A stretch of DNA of 64,000 nt from Mycobacterium sp. 1245111.1 (GTDB lineage: Bacteria > Actinomycetota > Actinomycetes > Mycobacteriales > Mycobacteriaceae), in the NCBI RefSeq assembly GCF_001673405.1, contig NZ_LZLV01000009.1, positions 1 to 64,000 of the forward strand, read 5' to 3'. This document shows, one piece after another, positions 59,492 through 64,000 of this stretch (the stretch's first letter is position 1; every line of letters begins with the position of its first letter). The notes below the pieces were generated by a model. That model made no database searches. It was not told where the DNA came from and saw only the letters and a program-made list of their open reading frames with translations. Position numbers and translations under genes: made by a program.

Positions 59492-59844
59492 AGCGCGGTA
59501 TGTGGTTGGCCGGCGCGATCGTCGCCACGTCGTTTGCAGGTGTAGCGCCGGCGGCGCATGCCGTGCCGGCGCCCGACATCGAGTTCATCTACGACACGAC
59601 CGTGCGCAAGCAATACAGCTTCGCGAACACGGCGGATGCGATCAGTTACGCGCACGGCATCTGCGACAAAATCACCGGAGGCGCCAGCTACGGCCAGGTC
59701 ATCGGTGACGTCAAACGCGACGTGCTACCCAACGACGAGTATTCGGCCAACTACCTGATCTCAAATGCGGTCAACATCTACTGCCCGGCCCAGTTGTGGC
59801 AGTTACGCAATTCGGCGGGCGGCTACGTGCCGCCGCCGCAGTGA
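59488..59844 (+). CDS. Secreted DUF732-like protein
   Basis: 118 aa from ATG 59488, overlapping the CAP gene stop. Signal peptide (MWLAGAIVATSFAGVAPAAHA) followed by a DUF732-like domain: FANTADAISYAHGICDKITGG, SYGQVIGDVKRDVLP and AVNIYCPAQLWQL, with two cysteines as in the gene at 37.5 kb. It is the last gene of the long mce transcription unit; its stop faces the minus-strand small ORF. Confidence 0.78.
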   Translation: MKRGMWLAGAIVATSFAGVAPAAHAVPAPDIEFIYDTTVRKQYSFANTADAISYAHGICDKITGGASYGQVIGDVKRDVLPNDEYSANYLISNAVNIYCPAQLWQLRNSAGGYVPPPQ

Positions 59845-59845
59845 A

Positions 59846-59980
59846 CTAGTTGCCGGTGCTGGCGTTGCCCAGGTCGGGCCCGTAGTAAGGGGGCGGGTAG
59901 TTGCCACGCAGTAGCCACGCGAATGCCGCGATCCCGTACTCGAGCTCGTCGCTGGCGTCGTAGTCCGGGTTCGGATTCAT
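59846..59980 (-). CDS. 44-aa acidic small protein
   Basis: An ATG at 59980 opens a 44-codon frame on the minus strand, ending TAG one base from the mce-operon stop. The product begins MNPNPDYDASDELEYGIAAF and continues with WLLRGNYPPPYYGPDLG; the composition (acidic start, Trp, Pro-Tyr-rich end) looks like a real protein, not chance frame. It lies 82 bp downstream of the codirectional FadE-like gene. The ribosome site is weak. I recall no function. Confidence 0.6.
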   Translation of the reverse strand: MNPNPDYDASDELEYGIAAFAWLLRGNYPPPYYGPDLGNASTGN

Positions 59981-60062
59981 GCCGTTGAGCCTATCTCGCT
60001 AGGGCGTTGGTTACCTGCCGAACCCGCTCTACCTGGTGGTCCAGGCAAAACTTGCGCTGATT

Positions 60063-62072
60063 TTAAGGATGGACGCCGGGATGCTGTCGCTCGTTGAGCA
60101 GGGCCGAGTCGGTGGCGCCCGTCTCGTCGCCGTCGTCGGCGCCGGGCTGAGGCAGCTTCTCCGGATGCAGCATCTCCGCGTAGCGCAACGACTCCGGGAT
60201 TCCGAATCCGTCGACCAGGAGCTGCGCGTGGGGGCGCAGTAGCCGGCACCGGTCGTTAATGCCGCGGGTGACCGCCTTGGCCCGCTCCATGGACAGGAAC
60301 CGGTGTTCGATGTACCACGCCTTGTCTTCCTCGATCACCGTCAACGCGTAGAGGTCGCAGATAAGCTCGAGAACCTCACGGGCGTCGTCGTTTTCGCAGG
60401 CGTCGATCCCGGCAACGAACGCCTCGAGCACCACCCGGTCGATGTGGGCTTGAGCGGCGTGCAGCACGTGGTCCTGCACCGCGTTGAACGCATCGAACGC
60501 CGACATCTCCTTCGACTTCGCCTGCAGCCGGCGGGCGACCGACGCGATGATGTATTCCTCGCGGTCCTCGAACATCTTGACCTGGGTGCCGCGGTTGAAC
60601 AGGCTGCCTTCTTCTTCGTTGTCCTGCCGGGCGTCGATGATGGTTTGCATGATCGTCTCGGCCGCAGTGCGTTTGAGCACCCGCTCACCGGCGAAGTTGG
60701 CGGCGAAACGGACCCATTCGACCGGGCTCATGCTCTTGATGTCGTCGGCGTAGGCGGTCAGCAGCTCCTTGGCCACCAGCTGGGTCAGCACGTGGTTGTC
60801 ACCTTCGAAGGTGGTGAACACGTCGGTGTCGGCACGCAGCGCGATCAGCCGGTTGTCGGCCATGTAGCCGGCGCCTCCGCATGCTTCGCGGGCTTCCTGG
60901 ATAGCGGTGGACGCATGCCAGGTGTTGGCGGCCTTCAAACCGGCGGCCCGCGCCTCCAATTCCCGTTGCTCCTCGGCGTCGGGGGAGTCGGCCGTCTGCA
61001 GATCGTGGCATTTCGACACCAGCTCGTTCTGCGCGAACTGCAACGCGTACGACTTCGCGATCAGCGGGAACAACCGGCGCTGATGCACCAGGTAGTCCAT
61101 GATCAACACCTCGCCGTCGTCGTCTGGTGCAGTGAACTGCCTGCGCTGCAACGCATATCGGGTCGCGATGTCCAGAGCGACCCGGGCCGCTGCTCCCGCG
61201 CTGCCGCCGACGGTGATGCGACCACGGATCAACGTCCCGATCATGGTGAAGAAGCGGCGGTTGGGATCCTCGATCGGCGATGTGTAGGTGCCGTCGGGTT
61301 CGACGTTGCCGTACTTGTTCAACAGGTTGACGCGTGGCACGCGGACGTTGTCGAACATGATGCGCCCGTTGTCGACTCCCGGCAGCCCGCCCTTGTATTG
61401 ACAGTCCGATGTCGTTATGCCGGGCAGATCGTTGCCGTCGGCATCGCGAATCGGAACCAGCACGCAGTGCACGCCGTGGTTGACCTGCTCACCGTTCTCG
61501 GTGGTAATGAGTTGCGCGAAAACGGCAGCGATGGAGGCGGTTTCGGCCGCCCCGCCGATGTAGTCCTTGCGTGCGTTCGGCGTGGTGGAATGGATAATGA
61601 ATTCTTCGGTCTCAGCGTCGTAGGTCGCCGTCGTCTCCAGTGACTGGACGTCGCTGCCGTGACCGGTCTCGGTCATCGCGAAGCAACCGCGCAACTCGAG
61701 GTTGATGATCTTCTTGACGTAGCTCTCGTGGTGGCGTTCGGTGCCGAGGTTCTCCACCGCCCCGCCGAACAGGCCCCACTGCACGCCGGCCTTGACCATC
61801 AGCGACAGATCGGACATGGCCAGCATCTCGATCATGGTGATCGCCGCCCCGACGTTGCCGTTGCCGCCGTGCTCCTTGCGAAAGCTGTCCTCGGCTGCAC
61901 CCTCGGCGGCCATGATGCTCATCTGCTCGGCCACCTTGGTCCGCGCGATCACCGTGTTCGGGGTGTAGTGAGGGCGGAAGATGTCGTCGGTCAGTCGCTG
62001 GCGCATCTCGTTCTTCACGTCGCGAAAGCGTCCGTCGAGGGAGTTGCGCAAATGTTCCGCAATGGTGGTCAT
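60063..62072 (-). CDS. Acyl-CoA oxidase/dehydrogenase-like protein (FadE family)
   Basis: 669 aa, longer than ordinary acyl-CoA dehydrogenases (~380-400) and like the acyl-CoA oxidase branch with an extra C-terminal helical domain. Flavin-fold segments are clear: CFAMTETGHGSDVQSLETTA, GRITVGGSAGAAARVALDIA and YALQRRQF, and EACGGAGYM. The catalytic-Glu region reads VFTTFEGDNHVLTQLVAKEL as in oxidases. It catalyses alpha,beta-desaturation of an acyl-CoA in fatty-acid or sterol side-chain beta-oxidation; the substrate is unknown. It is divergent from the CHAD gene with a 122-bp gap. Confidence 0.88.
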   Translation of the reverse strand: MTTIAEHLRNSLDGRFRDVKNEMRQRLTDDIFRPHYTPNTVIARTKVAEQMSIMAAEGAAEDSFRKEHGGNGNVGAAITMIEMLAMSDLSLMVKAGVQWGLFGGAVENLGTERHHESYVKKIINLELRGCFAMTETGHGSDVQSLETTATYDAETEEFIIHSTTPNARKDYIGGAAETASIAAVFAQLITTENGEQVNHGVHCVLVPIRDADGNDLPGITTSDCQYKGGLPGVDNGRIMFDNVRVPRVNLLNKYGNVEPDGTYTSPIEDPNRRFFTMIGTLIRGRITVGGSAGAAARVALDIATRYALQRRQFTAPDDDGEVLIMDYLVHQRRLFPLIAKSYALQFAQNELVSKCHDLQTADSPDAEEQRELEARAAGLKAANTWHASTAIQEAREACGGAGYMADNRLIALRADTDVFTTFEGDNHVLTQLVAKELLTAYADDIKSMSPVEWVRFAANFAGERVLKRTAAETIMQTIIDARQDNEEEGSLFNRGTQVKMFEDREEYIIASVARRLQAKSKEMSAFDAFNAVQDHVLHAAQAHIDRVVLEAFVAGIDACENDDAREVLELICDLYALTVIEEDKAWYIEHRFLSMERAKAVTRGINDRCRLLRPHAQLLVDGFGIPESLRYAEMLHPEKLPQPGADDGDETGATDSALLNERQHPGVHP

Positions 62073-62194
62073 ACCCGACGGTAACCGATCAGAATTGAGG
62101 CGCCGAGATCTACGCCGAACTGGACGCTCCGTTAATCAACGGTGTTTATAGTTCGTCGCGCGGTCGCGTCCACGCGGTCAAAGAAAGGTGCGCC

Positions 62195-63694
62195 ATGAGC
62201 GGGGTACCCCGCGCTTTCAGCAGGGAGGGCGCGGTCGACGTCGATGTCGTGGCGGCGGCCCTGCAACCACGGTTCACGGTGACCGCCGGCGAGAAGACCA
62301 CCGTCGCACGCACCTGGCTAGACACCTTCGATTGGCGGCTGCACTCGGCGGGGATCTCCCTGCAGTACGCCGACGGCGGGCCGCTGGTGATGCAGTTTCC
62401 CGACGGCGCCCGGTTGCAGGCCCCGCTGGCCGGGGTGAGGTGGCCCGCAGAGGTGCACGGTCTGCCGGCCGGGCCGATGCGCGATGCGCTGACACCGCTG
62501 ATCGAGCCGCGGGCGCTGATGCCGGTCGTCACCGTGCACGCCGCCACACAGGAAGCCCGGGTGCTCGATGCCGACGAAAAGACCGTCGCCCGGCTGCTGA
62601 CCGAGAGCGTCGACGACGGCACCAGCCAGCTTCGAATCCAGCCGCTGCGGGGCTACGACTCCGACGGCGACCGGATCGCTCGCCTGCTGTCCCGGGTCGA
62701 CGGGTTCAAGGCGGTCTCGACGACGTCGTACGACCTGGCGCTGATCCACGCCGACCGCAAACCCGGCATTGGGAGTAGCTTGCCGAAACTGCGACCAGAA
62801 ACTCCTGCAGCCGTGGCTATTTCGCAGATACTGACGGGATTCGCGGACGTCATCGAGGAGAACGTGCCGGGAACGATCGCGTCGATCGACACCGAATTTC
62901 TCCACGACCTCCGGGTCGCGGTGCGCCGCACGCGCTCGATCCTCAAGCTCGTCGGTGACGTGTTGCCCGATCGGCTGGCCGACCGGTTCGCTCCGGATTT
63001 CAAGTGGCTGGGCGATCTGACGACCCCGGTCCGCGACCTCGACGTCTACCTGCTCGAACTCGACTCCATGGCGGCGCGCCTGTCGTCGGCCGCTCCCGGT
63101 GACCTCGCTCCGTTCCGGTCATTTTTGGTCAAGCACCGTACCGCCGAGCGACGGAAACTGGTGCGGGGGCTGCGCTCGAAGCGTTTCCAGAATTTGCTCG
63201 GCGACTGGCGCGCGGAGCTGGTCGAAGTGACGGCCGACGCGTCGGGAGGGACGACGGTGGCGGTGCTGGCGCGCCGGCGCCTGCAGCAGGCGTACCGGAA
63301 AGCGGCCCGGCGCGGTGCACAGATCAACGCGGATTCGCCGAGCGACGACGTGCACGCGCTGCGCAAGCGCTGCAAGGAACTGCGCTACCTGCTCGAGGTG
63401 TTCAAGCCGGTGTGCGACAACTCGGCACACCGCGCGCTGCTCAAGGAGCTCAAGTCGCTGCAGGACACGCTCGGTGACTTTCAGGACGGCGAGGTGCAGC
63501 GCGAGGCGGTCCGCGAGTTCGCCGCGGCGATGATGGAGCAGGGGGCGGCGCCGCCCGCGACGGTGCTGGCGATGGGGGAGATGGCCGCGCAGCTCGATGC
63601 GCATCAAGTCACTGCACGCGCGGCGCTGGCGGGCCGACTGCGGCCTTTCCTGGCCGAGGAGAATCGCGCCCGAGTCAAGGAACTGGTGCGGTGA
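62195..63694 (+). CDS. CYTH-CHAD domain protein
   Basis: 499 aa. The N-terminal ~200 residues resemble a CYTH/triphosphate-tunnel domain with many basic/acidic strands but some conserved charges not obvious. The C-terminal ~290 residues are a CHAD domain: conserved basic helices with VHDLRVAVRRTRS-type sequence (FLHDLRVAVRRTRSILK) and its second copy DDVHALRKRCKELRYLLEVF. CHAD domains bind inorganic polyphosphate. Its stop overlaps the ATG of the ParA-like gene. Confidence 0.87.
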   Translation: MSGVPRAFSREGAVDVDVVAAALQPRFTVTAGEKTTVARTWLDTFDWRLHSAGISLQYADGGPLVMQFPDGARLQAPLAGVRWPAEVHGLPAGPMRDALTPLIEPRALMPVVTVHAATQEARVLDADEKTVARLLTESVDDGTSQLRIQPLRGYDSDGDRIARLLSRVDGFKAVSTTSYDLALIHADRKPGIGSSLPKLRPETPAAVAISQILTGFADVIEENVPGTIASIDTEFLHDLRVAVRRTRSILKLVGDVLPDRLADRFAPDFKWLGDLTTPVRDLDVYLLELDSMAARLSSAAPGDLAPFRSFLVKHRTAERRKLVRGLRSKRFQNLLGDWRAELVEVTADASGGTTVAVLARRRLQQAYRKAARRGAQINADSPSDDVHALRKRCKELRYLLEVFKPVCDNSAHRALLKELKSLQDTLGDFQDGEVQREAVREFAAAMMEQGAAPPATVLAMGEMAAQLDAHQVTARAALAGRLRPFLAEENRARVKELVR

Positions 63695-64000
63695 TGAAGG
63701 TCTACGCGACGTACAACATCAAAGGTGGCGTCGGAAAGACGTCGACCGCCGTGAATTTGGCGCATCTGGCAGCGCTCGACGGGCACAACGTGCTGCTGTG
63801 GGATCTCGACCCCCAGGGCGCCGCGACGTACATGTTCCGGGTGCGGCCGAAGGTCAAGGGCGGCGGCCGGGCTTTGGTCGAGGGGTCAAGAACGCTCGAC
63901 GACGCGATCAAGGCCACCGATTTCGACGGGCTCGACTTGGTGCCGGCGGATTTTCGGTACCGCAATCTGGACGTGCAACTCGACGACATGAAGCGCCCGA
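63694..64000 (+). CDS. ParA-family ATPase, N-terminal part (cut by window end)
   Basis: The visible ~102 residues start MKVYATYNIKGGVGKTSTAV, a deviant Walker A, followed by a Walker A-prime/Switch I Asp in LLWDLDPQGAAT. This is the ParA/MinD-type partition ATPase core. The ATG is in a TGATG overlap with the CHAD gene stop; a GTG one codon earlier is also possible. No parB partner is visible in the window. ParA-type ATPases position chromosomes, plasmids or large cytoplasmic cargo; the link to a polyphosphate-binding protein suggests the last, by inference only. Confidence 0.85.
   Translation, partial: MKVYATYNIKGGVGKTSTAVNLAHLAALDGHNVLLWDLDPQGAATYMFRVRPKVKGGGRALVEGSRTLDDAIKATDFDGLDLVPADFRYRNLDVQLDDMKRP

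Noticed and set aside
60303-61643. 446-codon open frame on the plus strand opposite the FadE-like gene
   Set aside because: It is the antisense mirror of a well-supported 669-aa enzyme with clear acyl-CoA oxidase motifs. Its own product is low-complexity in character and has no recognisable domain; long antisense frames are common at this GC content.
1-64000. CRISPR arrays, insertion sequences, prophage or rRNA genes
   Set aside because: No direct-repeat/spacer pattern, transposase or integrase motif, or rRNA-like sequence was seen on either strand.

Overview
This is high-GC DNA from a non-tuberculous Mycobacterium. The evidence is the mycobactin NRPS genes, a complete mce operon, an MPT51-like protein, DUF732 secreted proteins, GTG/TTG starts and many 1-4 bp stop/start overlaps. 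From about 1 to 42.4 kb the gene order follows the M. tuberculosis series Rv2381c (mbtD) to Rv2334 (cysK1), as I recall it. Differences are irtAB placed after mbtH, a sodC-like gene before dnaG, methionine-salvage genes before cysE, and no plc/ESX/PPE block after glyS. No transposase, phage gene, CRISPR array or rRNA was seen.

Layout. 1-17.1 kb, mycobactin and iron: the 3' end of mbtD, then mbtE (2171 aa, two NRPS modules), mbtF, mbtG, mbtH, irtA and irtB, nearly all overlapping, so siderophore synthesis and ferri-siderophore import form one transcriptional block. 17.2-31 kb, housekeeping: cfp2, a ParB-like small gene, hrcA, dnaJ2, rsmE, phoH, ybeY, a CorC/HlyC-like membrane protein, era, amiA2, recO, uppS, a small hypothetical, zur/smtB (zinc regulators) and glyS. 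31-37.9 kb: TPM-domain protein, dgt, sodC-like lipoprotein, dnaG, small membrane protein, tRNA-Asn and a secreted DUF732 protein.

37.9-46.9 kb is a sulfur-metabolism neighbourhood. It holds a fused mtnA-mtnB gene with mtnD and mtnC (methionine salvage), cysE and cysK1 (cysteine synthesis), and a cysteine-free TQXA/thioester-domain-like protein. Divergent from these is a family 2A encapsulin shell gene followed by its likely cargo, a SufS-type cysteine desulfurase with a ~220-residue disordered, repeat-bearing N-terminus. The divergent intergenic region carries two clear dyads. I consider this the most interesting system in the window.

47.2-59.8 kb is a mce operon (yrbEA, yrbEB, mceA-F, two Mce-associated proteins) that continues without a break into three secreted-protein genes: MPT51/Ag85-like, CAP domain and DUF732. 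It is preceded by a gap with a possible short leader ORF. 59.8-64 kb: a 44-codon small ORF and an acyl-CoA oxidase-like FadE on the minus strand, then a CYTH/CHAD polyphosphate-binding-type protein overlapping the start of a ParA-like ATPase cut by the window end.

Functions are assigned from motifs and remembered family knowledge. No database search was possible.
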